A stretch of DNA of 64,000 nucleotides from Canna indica (GCA_034359265.1 CP136893.1:46573501-46637500); one strand, 5' to 3'. Numbered from the stretch's first letter, positions 1 to 10,493 are shown. The notes: generated by a model from the sequence alone, not told the origin. A program made the numbers and translations.

Positions 1-437
1 TGGGTGGCTCGGCTATTGCTGGCGGCGGCTCCAAGGGGAGAGAGGAGAGGGGCGGCTAGCGGCTTGGCTCCTCTTCTCAATTAGGTTGGGTGGCTCCAAA
101 TAGGGAGCCACAAACCAAGGGGAGGGATTTTTATACGCCCTCCTCAACCCTAACCCTTCTAAACCCTTTATCAAACCCGCATCCGCCTCTAGCCGAACCC
201 AAAACCGCGAACTTAAATTAACTAAATTAATAATATTCTCCACATAACCATCCACAACATAAAATTAATTAAATTTAACTACTCAAGCAATATTTCACAT
301 TCATAATCCTACTTACCCGAGCTCGCAAGCTCGCACCGGACCATGAGTCGACTCGGCTCGACCTCAATCTAGTCCGCTACACCAGCAAATACAAGCATAT
401 AGGAAAATTAATATAATTAAATATCTAGGATATTACA
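1..437 (-). mobile_element. 3' LTR (partial) of G1 chromovirus element
   Basis: On the minus strand the LTR begins with TGTAATATCCTAG at 437, directly after a purine-rich tract, and runs leftward off the window. It matches 38400-38826 along its length, including the shared blocks around 'agctcg..agctcgc.ccggac.atgagtc' and the CT-rich stretch near 530-130 bases from the end, so the family identity comes from sequence and not only from its terminus. The polymerase genes of the same element lie immediately upstream on the minus strand (450-2935), so this is the downstream LTR. The other LTR is not in the window. The small ORF within it has no recognisable product. Confidence 0.85.
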
Positions 438-450
438 ATCCTCCATCCTT
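438..450 (-). promoter_or_regulatory. polypurine tract of G1 element
   Basis: The minus-strand reading AAGGATGGAGGAT directly precedes the LTR start TGTAAT. A purine-rich tract at this place primes plus-strand DNA synthesis in LTR retrotransposons. Its position between the integrase C-terminal region and the LTR is as expected. Confidence 0.75.
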
Positions 451-1810
451 AAAGAAAATTCATCCTTGAATTTCAGAAAAGAAAAACAAGGACTCACCAA
501 ATAATCAAACAATGAAGGATAATGCTCCCTCATATCTTGCTCCACCTCCAAGGTGGCCTCCTAGCCGGAATGGTGCTCCCATCTGACCTTAACCAAGGGG
601 ATCTCCTTGGACCTCAACTTTCTGATCTGATGGTCTAGCACCTCAACTGGCCGCTCCTCATAGGAGACTACTGAATCCACCTCCACTGCGGTAGACTCAA
701 TCACATGGGACTCATCCCGAATATATTTCTTCAGCATAGACATATGGAATACTGGATTTACTCGGTCCATACTAGGAGGTAAAGCCAACTCATAGGCCAC
801 AGCTCCCCTGCGCCTGAGCAAAGGAAACGACTCAATGAACCTAGGGCTTAGCTTTCCTTTCTTACCAAATCTCACCACCCCTTTCATAGGGGATACCTTG
901 AGGAACACCATGTCCACCTCAGCAAACTCTACCTCCCTGGCCTTTCGGTCCGCGTACATCTTCAAGCGACTCTGAGCTGCCAACAGCCTCTCTCTGGGGG
1001 AATCCCCTACCTCAAACCAGCATATAGGCGACTTGCATCTTCACCCATACAATGCCTCAAATGGGGCCATCCCGATGCTACTGTGGTAGCTGTTATTATA
1101 GGCAAACTCAATTAGAGGTAAGTGTGTCTCCCAATTGCCCTCCAAATCCAGGACACATGCTCTCAGCATATCCTCCAGCGTTTGAATAGTCCACTCTACC
1201 TAACCATCTGTTTGAGAGTACTGAACCGAACCTGATTGCCTAAAGCCTCTTGGAACGATTGCCAAAAATGAGCTATGAATTGAGTACCCCGATCTGAGAT
1301 GATCATCACAGGAACACCATCATATGCGACGATCCGATCCACGAATAACCTCACATACTGCTCAGCTGAAAAGGTCATCCTGACTGGTATAAAATACGAA
1401 GTGTCGGTTAGGCGATCCACCACTACCCAGATGGAATCATTGCCCTTCCCAGACTTTGACAATCTTGTCACAAAATCCATGGTTATCTTCTTCCACTTCC
1501 ACTCTAGTAATTCTAGGTTCTGGAGCAACCCTATCGGCTTCAAATGCTCAGTCCTCACTTGCTGACACACCAGGCACTTAGACACAAACTCGGCCACTTC
1601 TCTCTTCATGCCTTTCCACCAATAATTCTGCCTTAGGTCACGGTACATTTTCGTGGTTCCCCGATGCATAGTGTGTGTGGACTGATGAGCCATCTCTAGC
1701 ATCTGCTTGTGAACCTCAGCCATATCTGGCACCACTATCATGTTTTTAAACCTTAGAACGCCCTCTGAGTCCACACTGAACCCATTATCGGCATGGCCTC
1801 TCCTGTCCAA
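451..1810 (-). pseudogene. Ty3/gypsy chromovirus integrase with chromodomain-like tail, degenerate
   Basis: This would insert the retrotransposon cDNA into the host chromosome. Read from 1810 downwards, an HHCC zinc-binding region comes first (H..H, then CLVCQQ), followed by the core with MDFVTRLSKS, VVVDRLT and ISDRGTQF, which supply the first two catalytic aspartates. A frameshift near 1200 moves the reading to another frame, where [16 protein letters not shown] and [18 protein letters not shown] are legible. From 983 to 561 the sequence gives the GKLSPRFIESF block and then EVLDHQIRKLRSKEIPLVKV, a chromodomain-like tail typical of Tekay/Del-type chromoviruses. Several stops and at least one frameshift make it inactive. 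RNase H lies just upstream on the same strand. Confidence 0.85.
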
Positions 1811-2676
1811 ATCCTTAGTGAGAGCACAAAAAGCATCCTCCTCTTGCGCTGCTCGCTACATATCAACCAACGCGGACTACACCCTCAGGTGAGCCACCAT
1901 CGCATCAGAATCTGATACTGATAAGACTACCCCACCATCCAAACATAGGGCCAAATCCTGAGCCAACGGCCTCCTCCTGATCGCCAAATGCGCCAGTCAG
2001 CCCATAGACTTCCTACTCAAAGCATCGGCTACCACATTGGCCTTCCCTGGACGGTACATGATCGTGCAGTCATAATCCTTCAATAGTTCAAGCCATCTTC
2101 TCTACCTCAGGTTCAACTCCTTCTAGGTGAGCAAATACTGGAAGCCTTATGATCAGTGTATATCCCACAAGCCTCGCCATAAAGGTAGTGACGCCACAGC
2201 TTCAATGCGAACACCACTACTGCTAGCTCAAGATCGTGAACCTTCAATTGCCTCGATGTATAAGCCATCACCCTGCCATTCTACATCAGCTCACAACCCA
2301 AGCTAACCCGGGAGGCATCACAATAAACAACAAACCTTCTCGAGCCCGAAGGTACTGCTAGAACTGGCGCCGACGTCAAGTGATCCTTGAGCTTCAGAAA
2401 GCTCTACTCGCACTTTCTATCCCATTCGAACTTGACCTTCTTCTAAGTCAAGCGGGTCAATGGTGCCGCAATCCTTGAGAATTTCTCCACAAACTTCCTG
2501 TAATAACCTGTCAACCCCAGGAAATTGCGGATCTTTGTGACATTAGCCGACCTCTTCTAATTCTGAACTGCTTCAATCTTTGCGGGGTCCACCTTTACCC
2601 CTTCCTTGGGCACCACATGGCCAAGGAACCCCACACTCTCTAGCCAGAACTTAAACTTGGAGAACTTAGCATACAA
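1811..2676 (-). pseudogene. Ty3/gypsy RT thumb and RNase H region, degenerate
   Basis: In broken minus-strand frames one can read RNase H landmarks: [36 protein letters not shown] split over short frames, and the TDHK block. Upstream, near 2500-2640, short blocks match the connection between RT and RNase H (for example a VGFLG-W-type motif followed by the KVD-KIEA region). There are many stop codons and no long ORF. Its position between RT (2677-2931) and integrase is the normal Ty3/gypsy order. Confidence 0.75.
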
Positions 2677-2920
2677 TCAGTGCTCCCTGCGAGTTTCCAG
2701 AACTACCCTCAAGTGCTCAACATGCTCCTCCCTACTCATGTAATAAATCAAAATATCATCAATGAGCACAATTACGAATTTATCCAAGAATTCCTTGAAC
2801 ATTTGGTTCATCAGATCCATAAATATTGCAGGTGCTTTAGTCAGCCCGAAGGACATCACCAGGAACTCAAAGTGCCTATACCTTGACCTAAAAAGAGTCT
2901 TAGGGACGTCACTATCCCGG
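2677..2920 (-). pseudogene. Ty3/gypsy reverse transcriptase core fragment
   Basis: The minus-strand reading contains [36 protein letters not shown] and the catalytic-site block [11 protein letters not shown], which are motifs of chromovirus reverse transcriptase. The active-site triplet usually reads YIDD or YSDD; here it reads LIDD, so the tyrosine position is changed. The fragment lacks the N-terminal fingers because the element is cut at about 2920, where it fuses to the start of a copia gag gene (see findings). Confidence 0.88.
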
Positions 2921-3012
2921 ACAATCCTCAAGTTTCACCACCAATCGACATAGTTCGATCCAGTGAGTTAATTTGAATCAAGTATGCTTCGCAATGACAG
3001 TGTAGATGACAT
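2921..3012 (-). pseudogene. start of Ty1/copia gag (C3 family), truncated
   Basis: The minus-strand ATG at 3012 opens a reading with LRSILDSN, a stop, then LTGSNYVDWW, a stop, and NLRIV. This is the usual N-terminus of a copia gag polyprotein (LRSILDSNKLTGxN-type). After about 30 codons the reading passes into gypsy reverse transcriptase. Two stop codons lie in these 30 codons. The gag start lies downstream of a PBS at 5771-5785 with a leader that is long even after removing the inserted solo LTR. Confidence 0.7.
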
Positions 3013-3715
3013 GGCGACAATGAAATGCTACAAGAAAAAGTAAAAACAAACATGAGCTACCATTCTATATGCATGATTATTAAGGTCTTTTTAATTAATA
3101 ATGTCTCCCACTAAGGATTGTCCAGTATACTTCCAAATGACCCTCCTATTGGGAAGCGGGAAGTCCTCGTTGGTAGACTTCCTTAGGGGAAGATGGAACC
3201 CCACTTTTCCTACTCGGGTCTTGCATTTAACACGACAAACCCTAATAGGTCCATGGGTAGATAACTTTTTACCAATCACGTTGTTATGCGACTTCCATCA
3301 AGTTTTGCCTCTAGGGTTACCATGGTCTTGTGTTTGCACAACAAACCAAGGAGCCCTAGTTGATTCGGACCTATCGTTCGTTTATCATAGTGAGAAAACA
3401 GCCACGCTTGAGTTTGCTCAACAAGGTAAGTCACGTTCAAGCAAGTAGTAGAGACATAAGGGTATGTGCCATATGAGATACAACGTGTCTATCAGCACAA
3501 AAAGGCCTTGTGTTTGCACAACAAACCCATTGTGACAATAGACACACTTGTACCTCATAACGATGGAAGGCATGATCGATATTCTTAATATCTTAGCCAT
3601 TCGGACTCAATATTATTGGAGGGTTTTCTTCATGCAATTATAATTATCTAAGCTATCAACAATTGAAGCAAAAGCATTAAATAAAAGCCTAAAGTAAATA
3701 AAGATGATTATGGAT
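3013..3715 (-). mobile_element. C3 copia 5' leader, proximal part
   Basis: This non-coding stretch lies between the gag start (3012) and the inserted C1 solo LTR. Because that LTR is flanked by the perfect TSD GTTCT, the sequence is continuous with 5002-5770, making one leader of about 1.5 kb. A short phrase meaning 'cttgtgtttgcacaacaaac' on the plus strand occurs twice (about 3331 and 3508), a small internal repeat. The short ORFs present on both strands have no recognisable product. Confidence 0.6.
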
Positions 3716-3720
3716 GTTCT

Positions 3721-4996
3721 TGTTGAGTGAATACCAACACTAGAAGGGGGGGTTGAATAGTGTTGGGTGACTTTTACCTTCTACTTGATTTCTTTTGAGT
3801 TTGATTTTTAATGCGACCAAATTGATCACGCAATTAAGTTAAGATGCTCAACAAGTAATAATTAGGCGATAAGCACAATGAAACAAACAATGCAAAGACA
3901 AATAGTTATAGTGGTTCGGCCAACCGCCTACTCCACTACCTTGGCTCCACCCCAAGGATTTCTAACCAAATCCTTTATAGACTTTCTGTTTCCCTTTGAA
4001 TACAACCGAGGACTCGGTTCTCAACCCTTTGAGAACTCCTCAAACCTATTCATCTAGGCAAAACACAATTCTATGAAGGAAATCCTAAGTGTTTACACTA
4101 GCACACCTAGCAAGCTAATAGTAATGATTACAATTTAAGAACAATGAAGAATAACAAGAAGGAGCTAAAAATGAAACCAAGAGTGTAAGCTCCTTCCAAA
4201 GCCTTCCAACTCTTCAAGACGGTGAGCTCAAATCATTGTCGGAGTTGAGACGAGAAGATCACTTGAAGAGGATGAAGCAATCGATGAAGCAAGCGAGCAC
4301 AAATCAATCATTGAGGGCTTAAATATCTCTTTGTAGTGCACTAATGATCATTAAGAAGATGCAAGAGAGGTTGGTGAGGGGTATTTATAACCCCTCACTC
4401 GACACAGCCCTCCAATGGGCATTTTTCTATTCGTTGGATGCCGACTGGTTGCTTCTCAGTCAATCGACCGCCCAGCGACCACTCGGCTTCTGCCCTTGCT
4501 CAACCATATTCGGTCAACCTAATGGTCAACCGAATTGGCTACTGCCAATTTTTGCTATTGTCCGGCAAACCGGTCGATCGACCGAATTGGCCACTGCCAG
4601 TTTTTGGCATCGTTCGGTCGACCGAAGTGACTATTGCCAATATTTTGCCTCGTTCAATCGACCGACCGATCGACCGAATCTACGCTGAGGCTATATTTTA
4701 CATTTGTTTTGTTACATACTTTTTCATGGGTTTTGTTACCAAGTTTTGACTTGGATAACTTTACTCATAGGCTTGGGATAAGATCCTAGGGATATATTAC
4801 ATAGAATCTACTTGATGATCTATGAACTCTACTTAATCTACATCCGAGCCTTTTTGACGATTCTGAGTTTCTCCGAGCAAAGTTCGCGCATGTATCATAA
4901 CCTCAACCTGAACTCAAAACTTCACACATATATTAAATACATATTTGTTGTAATCAAAATAAAGATCAAAGACTAGGGCGAACCCTTGGGCCAACA
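3721..4996 (-). mobile_element. C1 copia solo LTR with TSD GTTCT
   Basis: On the minus strand the LTR starts TGTTGGCCCAAGGGT at 4996 and ends CACTCAACA at 3721. The 5-bp duplication GTTCT is at 3716-3720 and again at 4997-5001. It has no internal region, so it is a solo LTR left by LTR-LTR recombination. Size is 1276 bp. It carries the family hallmarks: a TATA box within an inverted repeat (4374-4398), a stretch with many TCGACCGA motifs (about 4555-4680), and the C-run followed by the CTTCTAGTGT block near its 3' end. It sits inside the leader of a C3 element, so it is younger than C3. Confidence 0.93.
4374..4398 (-). promoter_or_regulatory. LTR TATA box inside a perfect inverted repeat
   Basis: Nine-base arms GTGAGGGGT and ACCCCTCAC flank a 7-base centre that reads TATAAAT on the minus strand. 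The position, about 350 bases into the second half of the LTR and downstream of the TCGACCGA-rich segment, fits the core promoter at the U3/R border. The same arrangement is present in other C1 LTRs (48664, 51425, 60671). Confidence 0.75.
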
Positions 4997-5001
4997 GTTC
5001 T

Positions 5002-5770
5002 AAGGGTTCCACCCGAGCCACTGGGCGAACCAAGGCCATCATCCTAGGGTTTCCGGGAGCTCCATCTCGCCAAGGCGCTGCCCAAAAATAGCTTGTAGGT
5101 TGTTAATTCCATCAGTGCCTTCTCGGGATTCAAGTCTACATCACCATGGCGCCGAGCACCTCCTCTCCGCGCACACACCAAAATGGGGCAGCAAGCATGC
5201 TCGTAGCGAATCTGCCCCTAAACATCTAATTTTACAAAAGTAAAAGAAGAAGAACCCAAAAAAACCATGGGGAAAGGTTTAAGGAGAGGAAGAAGAAGAT
5301 TACAATCAGAATTCTCAAGAGGAAGGCAGGGGGTACACAAACCCTATTCAAAAGTTACAATTCAAAAGTAGTCAACACAACCACATTTTACACACAGTCA
5401 CAACACATAGAGCTCATTCATAATCATCCTTTCATGCATCTTAACAATTAAGAAAATTAAAGGAAAAAACAGAATCTGAAAACACGCTAATCGGGTAACG
5501 TTTCTGCCCAAAACGGTCCAAAAAACTATGCTGAAAATTTCAATTTTCGGGGCTGTTCAACCATGAACCCATGGTGTTCTTCAACTCGATATCTGTCCAA
5601 GACAAGTTTGGACAGTAGGCTACCACCCTGATTCATCGCATGAACCATGGAGCCAAAATAATGACTCAAGAACCCCCGAAAACAAAAACCGGGCAGCATG
5701 ACGTTTAGGGAGCAAACAGTTCATAAACGCAACAATAATGCATAATAAAAATTTCAAAAAATTGCTAAAC
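5002..5770 (-). mobile_element. C3 copia 5' leader, distal part
   Basis: The region follows the PBS on the minus strand. It is non-coding, with short runs such as CTTCTTCTTC near 5290. It is contiguous with 3013-3715 once the C1 solo LTR is removed. No gene is recognisable; the short ORFs on either strand look like chance readings. Confidence 0.6.
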
Positions 5771-5785
5771 CTGGCTCTGATACCA
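5771..5785 (-). promoter_or_regulatory. primer binding site of C3 copia element
   Basis: The minus strand reads TGGTATCAGAGCCAG, complementary to the 3' end of plant initiator methionine tRNA, the usual primer for copia elements. It lies one base after the end of the 5' LTR (…CCCAATA at 5787). Confidence 0.92.
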
Positions 5786-5786
5786 C

Positions 5787-7896
5787 TATTGGGATGGGAA
5801 GAAGAAGCACAGTGGAAAAAGCAATTTTTAAAAAATTCAAACCATCCCGAAATCAGCAATCAACTTTAGCAATCATTAAGGAATTCAATCTACGAGTAGA
5901 AGGAGAAGATATACCTTATACCGCGAATGGTAAGGCTGCTCCTATCCCCGTTTCTAGATGTCCATGCGCACGTCCTCCAAGGAAGGTCCACACCAAGCGC
6001 CTCCCTACCAAGGGGTAGCGAACACCAAACTCATTGTGGGTCAACGGAGAGGAAATCTCAACCCCGAAACGCACCAAGGTGAAGCCGCCCCTTCCACCAA
6101 GAACCAAGCCCTAAAAGAAAGGAAGAGGGAATGAGAAAACCACCAAATGAGGAGGAAGATGAAGGAATACCTCGCTGTCCTTCTTGGGCTCCTCCAAGAA
6201 GATGAAGGAGATGATAGACCCAAGAGGAAGAGACCTTCAATTCGGATTCATAAACTCGGGCAAGGAGGAACTTGATGGCCGACCACCCATGAAGATCAAG
6301 AGGAGCTCTTTGGAGTCTTTCTCTTTAAGAAGCTTCTCAAGAATCCAAGCCCTTGCTCTTCTCCAAGATCTTTAACCAATTTGCTTAATCCCCTTGAAGG
6401 AGGTTAGGCCATCTATTCATAAGGGGAGTAGGCGGCTACCATGGTAGACTGGCCCCCCCTTTTAAATCCTCTTCCCGGAATTCAAAATTTCGGAGTTTGC
6501 CTCCAAAACAATAATTCATATTTAATGGATGTATAATTAATTTGAAATTAATTAAATCCTACCAAATATATACTTTAATTTATCTCTATAAATTAAATTC
6601 TTATTGATTATGATTTATCATGTGCCAATCCCTACAATTTACGAATGCCCTGCAAATTAGGCTTACCGAGGAACTCCTTCCTTGCATATTCGTTCCAATA
6701 GGAAATATCTTTCCTATCATATCCATAAATGAGATATGTGATCGTGTTGCAACATGCCCATGCTAGTAGACATATAATGCTGCATATAGACTTTATTTGA
6801 AAAGGTCTATTACGAGGTTAGCCTATTGTGTGTGACCCATTGGACCCCACACAAAGCCATTAGTGAGTTGTGCATAACGGTGAGTTGGATCTGATAGAAT
6901 GACTTCTATTCGAATCTTACGAGCCACCACTAAAACCCCTTTAGTGTGGTCGTGAGAGACTCCACTCACAAGATAAGATTGACGTCTAGCAATATGTCAT
7001 GACTACCCGGATAGTGTGAGGTTCAATGTACAGGGTATCGAACGCCCTTCGATGATTAGTTACCGTGCAACTAAGTCCCTTGGTTACAACGTCCCAAAGT
7101 CGGCTAGGGTACGGAAGAAGTGTCAAAACCTAATATCGATTCATATGTATTCCATCCGCCAATATGTCATCTCAATAATGAAATGTCAGAAACATCTTCT
7201 TGACTTTTATGTCTACTCTGGCCAAAGATTCCCGAGTCAACACTAGTAGGGACACATAGGACATTATCTCCTCTTACTAGGAGTAACCGATTGCATGTTG
7301 GTTGCTCACCTACCTCCTCGAATGCTTCCCCATGCCTAGTAATACTCGGCACATGATGCTGAGGGCCACGCAGGGATAGAACCAAAGCAATGAATCATCA
7401 CTCATGAGGTAACCATGATAACCTCAGTTCCAAGGACTGCTTGCACGTACTATCACCTGAGGAACATCCTATTGACACTCATGTAAGGATTTCATTCTGT
7501 GTTCCTCGTGTAGGTCCGTCTCAGTGAACTCATTCTCTAATGAGCACCTGCACTTGTACGTCAATGACGGCTCATAGGTAACTGTGAGATCGGCTACCCC
7601 TTATCGTATGAGGCATGTACCAAGTGCACCAGTCTATCCGGAATCATCAATCCCCTAATTGGTGATCCTATGACTGGGAACATTTAGAACATGGGCATTT
7701 GGATTCCATGTCTCACTGTCATGATCTCATCATGGCCTTGAAATCAATTGCCCGGGTTCATGGGGTTCATCACAATCTAATATATACAAAATATAGATGC
7801 AACATATGATGAAAAGTTGCTTGATATTATTCATTAACCAAAAAATAGTTCCCTACACATCAACATGTGATTGACTCAAGGGCACTATTTCTTTGA
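5787..7896 (-). mobile_element. C3 copia 5' LTR
   Basis: It runs on the minus strand from about 7896 (CAAAGAAATAGTGCCC) to 5787 (ATCCCAATA), next to the PBS. The first bases differ from the TGAAAGAAATAG start of other copies. It is clearly the same repeat as 23179-26667 (split), 26668-29343 and 39423-41762; shared blocks include 'gtcgatgtgt', 'ggaacatttagaacatgggc' (minus-strand complement) and the long AT-rich segment with TTTATnnnATAAAT palindromes (6520-6610). Length is 2110 bp. It truncates a PIF/Harbinger transposase at its outer edge, so it inserted there or was joined by deletion. The ORFs inside it are not real genes. Confidence 0.88.
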
Positions 7897-7944
7897 AAAT
7901 GCCCCATATCTTGACAATAGATTCTAGGAGTTAATGCTCTACAT

Positions 7945-8147
7945 ATGTTGCTTTTGATTGCCCAGCACAAGTTGGCCAAGTGGAAATGGTGGCGATGATT
8001 TGGTTCCTAATGAAGAACAATGGATTGCAAATAATATCATTATAAGTACGAGCCAAAGTGTACAAGCGAAGAATCTAGAAAGTGAATGGCGATACGAGAT
8101 AATATTGCAACTCAAATGTGGGATGATCATATTCTATAAGTTTACTT
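7945..8147 (+). pseudogene. PIF/Harbinger-type transposase, C-terminal fragment
   Basis: Reading on the plus strand gives DDLVPNEEQWIANN, then an ESEWR block, and after a one- or two-base frameshift DNIATQMWDDHIL and a stop. The ending 'xxWRDxIAxQMWxDY' is a familiar C-terminus of plant PIF/Harbinger (DDE_Tnp_4) transposases. The catalytic core is missing because the C3 LTR cuts the gene at about 7900. A Myb/SANT-like gene follows on the same strand, the usual partner gene in this superfamily. Identification rests on a short stretch, hence moderate confidence. Confidence 0.6.
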
Positions 8148-8375
8148 AGTTGTTAGATTTACTTTGGTTTGTTCATTTGAAATTATTTCTACCATGTATT
8201 TGGAATGATATCTACTTGTTTGTTCATTTGAAATGATTTGTTTACTTTCTCTACTTATTTGGAATCATTGGAATGATGTTTCTTTCTTGTTTATTATTCA
8301 ATCAAATTAGTTAATGGAAACAGTCAAAGCAATCAAGCTTGTAGTTCCCATGGTAAAAAGGCATGCAATTTTAAT
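8148..8375. other. intergenic part of PIF/Harbinger remnant
   Basis: AT-rich, with repeats of a phrase resembling 'tttgttcatttgaaat' at about 8167 and 8218 and related words up to 8290. No coding signal. It separates the transposase and Myb/SANT-like remnants. Confidence 0.5.
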
Positions 8376-9234
8376 TGGAAATCAATAGAATCTGTAGTAT
8401 TGTTGGATTGTTTGGTAGACCATGTACAATCAGGAGATCGATTTGAAAAAGGTTCCAAAGACTGACAAATATCTGAAGTTGTGAAGACCCTTAATGAGAA
8501 GATGGGCATTCAAGTTACAAACAATAAAGTCTACAATCATTTATGAGGATGGAGGAACAAATGGTCGCAAATTGTTAAGTTGAGAGAGAAGAGCGGAATG
8601 AGTTGGGATGAAAAAGAAAAAGGATAGTCATGGGTAGAGATGAGTATCTCGGCTATATAAAAGTAAGTCATGTTATATTGTTATATTTATGGGATGTTAT
8701 ATTGTTTTAGTTATTTACTAATAAAATTTTATGTATTTTTGTTTGAAACAGAATCATCCTAAAGATGATGCTTTAATGAACAAGACTATTGATTTCTATG
8801 GTCAAAAGTCTATCATCTTTAGAGGGTCTCTAGCAACTGGAAGATGGAGCAAAGATGATAATGATAGTTTGGGAGCGCTAGAATCTGAAGATAATGTTGG
8901 ATTTGCAAATCCTGAAGTTAATGTCTATACTAATGATGTTTCAATTGATGTAATTCATGCATAAACGCACTCAACTCAAGGAGCTTCTTCGAGTTCGGGA
9001 AAAACATAAAAGAAATCATCAAAGTGACATAGGGGAAATAAAGATGATATTATGATTATGGTAGCAAATAATATTAAGGAGTTTGCTATGACAATTAAAG
9101 AATACAATGAACCAGAGATTTCCGAGATGGGTTGTATGAAGCTGTTATATCAATATCTGGATTTGATGAGAGCCAGCTTTGCTGTGCCTATCGTAAGCTT
9201 GTCGGTTCATCAACAAGAGAGGCGAGAGCTTTAA
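8376..9234 (+). pseudogene. Myb/SANT-like DNA-binding protein, PIF/Harbinger partner, degenerate
   Basis: Proteins of this type bind element ends or assist the PIF/Harbinger transposase. The first exon reads SVVLLDCLVDHVQSGDRF, MGIQVTNNKVYNH, WRNKWSQIVKLREKSGMSWD, the helix-rich Myb/SANT-like (Myb_DNA-bind_3) pattern, with in-frame stops at about 8463 and 8543 and a frameshift near 8625. A probable intron (8663-8751, GTAAGT…AAACAG) then leads into NHPKDDALMNKTIDFYGQ and an acidic region to 8961. A further frame (9052-9231) reads NNIKEFAMTIKEYNEPEISE, probably the original C-terminal part. Broken, but gene structure is still visible. Confidence 0.72.
8663..8751 (+). other. relic intron in Myb/SANT-like pseudogene
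   Basis: The exon ends GGCTATATAAAA and the next bases are GTAAGT; the acceptor is TTTGAAACAG before AATCATCCTAAAG. Splicing joins GYIK to NHPKDD, which is the expected continuous family reading. Length is 89 bases and it is AT-rich. Confidence 0.65.
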
Positions 9235-9660
9235 TGGTTGCATCTGCTCATCACCATTACTTCTGGATTCGTGACATGTTAAACATGTGACTTTGATATG
9301 AACTTGTCATCTTTAAAAACCTTTGATATAAACTTGTAACACTTTCATATGTGACTTTGATATGAACTTCTAAGACTTTGATAGGAACTTTGGGATTTAT
9401 ATTGTTAAAGACTTTGATATGAACTTTGGAATTTATGTTGTTAAAGACTTTGATATGAACTCGTTGTTAGACTTTTATGAGCATGTGAATTTGTTGTTAG
9501 ATTTCTTTTTATGTTTATGTGCATGTCCTTTATTTTTTTATTCAAAATGTTACTTTAATGTTTAGATGTAGTCCTTTGTAGGTCATATTTTTAATATTAA
9601 TTTATTATTTTTCAAAATATTAATGCAAGTTGCAATTTCTATTTGCGGCCAACCAAACGC
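9235..9660. other. 3' end of PIF/Harbinger remnant with short tandem-like repeats and possible terminal repeat
   Basis: From 9290 to 9470 the phrase 'actttgatatgaactt' recurs about six times with small variations, at uneven spacing. Near 9632-9652 the sequence ends TTTGCGGCCAACCAAACGCCC, which resembles the inner-to-outer part of PIF/Harbinger terminal inverted repeats. The opposite terminus is missing from the window (cut by the C3 LTR), so it cannot be paired and the TSD cannot be checked. Confidence 0.45.
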
Positions 9661-9671
9661 CCGCAAATAGA

Positions 9672-10493
9672 TCTAATATATCCAAAGTTTTAAGCACTTT
9701 TCTAAATCTATTCCAACTTTTTATTTTCAAGGAAAAGGGATCTAGTACTTTTACTTTCTTTCAATTATATCCTACTATCAAAATTTTATCAATTTTACCA
9801 TTAAAATGTTGAGTAGCACTGTCGATGTAAATCAAAAGTCCATTTAGTATTCATAAACATATTTAAAAATAATAAAATTATTTCACCAAACCTTTTTAAA
9901 AAACTTATCTTCTTATTTTGAATAAAATTATGAAAAATTATTTCCCCTTACATTCTCAATACTCACTCCACCTATTTGCATCGTTGTGGCCTCGAGGTAA
10001 AACTGTGACCATTCTCACCGACAATCGACTACACTATTTTTAATCGCTTCATTTCTTAGATCTTGGTTTCATCATTAAGGACTCCAAAGATTTAGTATCA
10101 TGACATAATATTATTTTCATATGTATTTAGGGATGCTAACTAGGATATAATTGAAACAAACCAAAAGTACGGGATTCATTTTGGTTGGAAATAAAAAGTT
10201 AGAATAGATTTGGGAAAATCCTTAAAAGTGGGGATATATTAGATATTATCATTTAAACATTATTCTAAAAGAATGATGACATGATATTTTTTAATTTTTT
10301 ATTCATTTAGGGATATTGATGTGGCAGTATTGATCCACGTCAATAGTGCCACATCATCATCCAAATGGCAAATTTAACACTTTATTGACGGTGGGATATA
10401 ATTGAAAGAAATTAAAAGGTGGAGTAAATTATTGGGAAAAATTAAAAGTTGTGATAGATTTGAGAAAACCATCAAAAGTAGGGATATATTTTA
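9672..10493. repeat. three dispersed copies of a ~110-bp repeat, one inverted
   Basis: A block containing 'gatataattgaaa', 'aaaagt', 'atagatttggg/gagaaaa' and 'ggggatatatta' is found at about 10144-10246 and 10388-10493 on the plus strand, and inverted at about 9672-9785 (reads 'tttcaattatatcctac'). The segment between 9786 and 10143 is AT-rich with no coding signal. The layout suggests a miniature inverted-repeat element or a Mutator-like remnant with internal duplication. No terminal duplication was identified. Confidence 0.6.
10317..10355. repeat. hairpin with 16-base arms
   Basis: The left arm GATGTGGCAGTATTGA and right arm TCAATAGTGCCACATC are complementary at 15 of 16 positions, with a 6-base loop TCCACG. 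It lies between two copies of the 110-bp repeat. Such GTGGCA…TGCCAC palindromes are common in miniature elements. Confidence 0.7.

Noticed and set aside
5794..6240. Short ORFs on both strands suggesting a small gene
   Set aside because: They lie in the 3' part of the C3 LTR and have counterparts, with different frames, in the other C3 LTR copies (28473-29100, 41229-41644).
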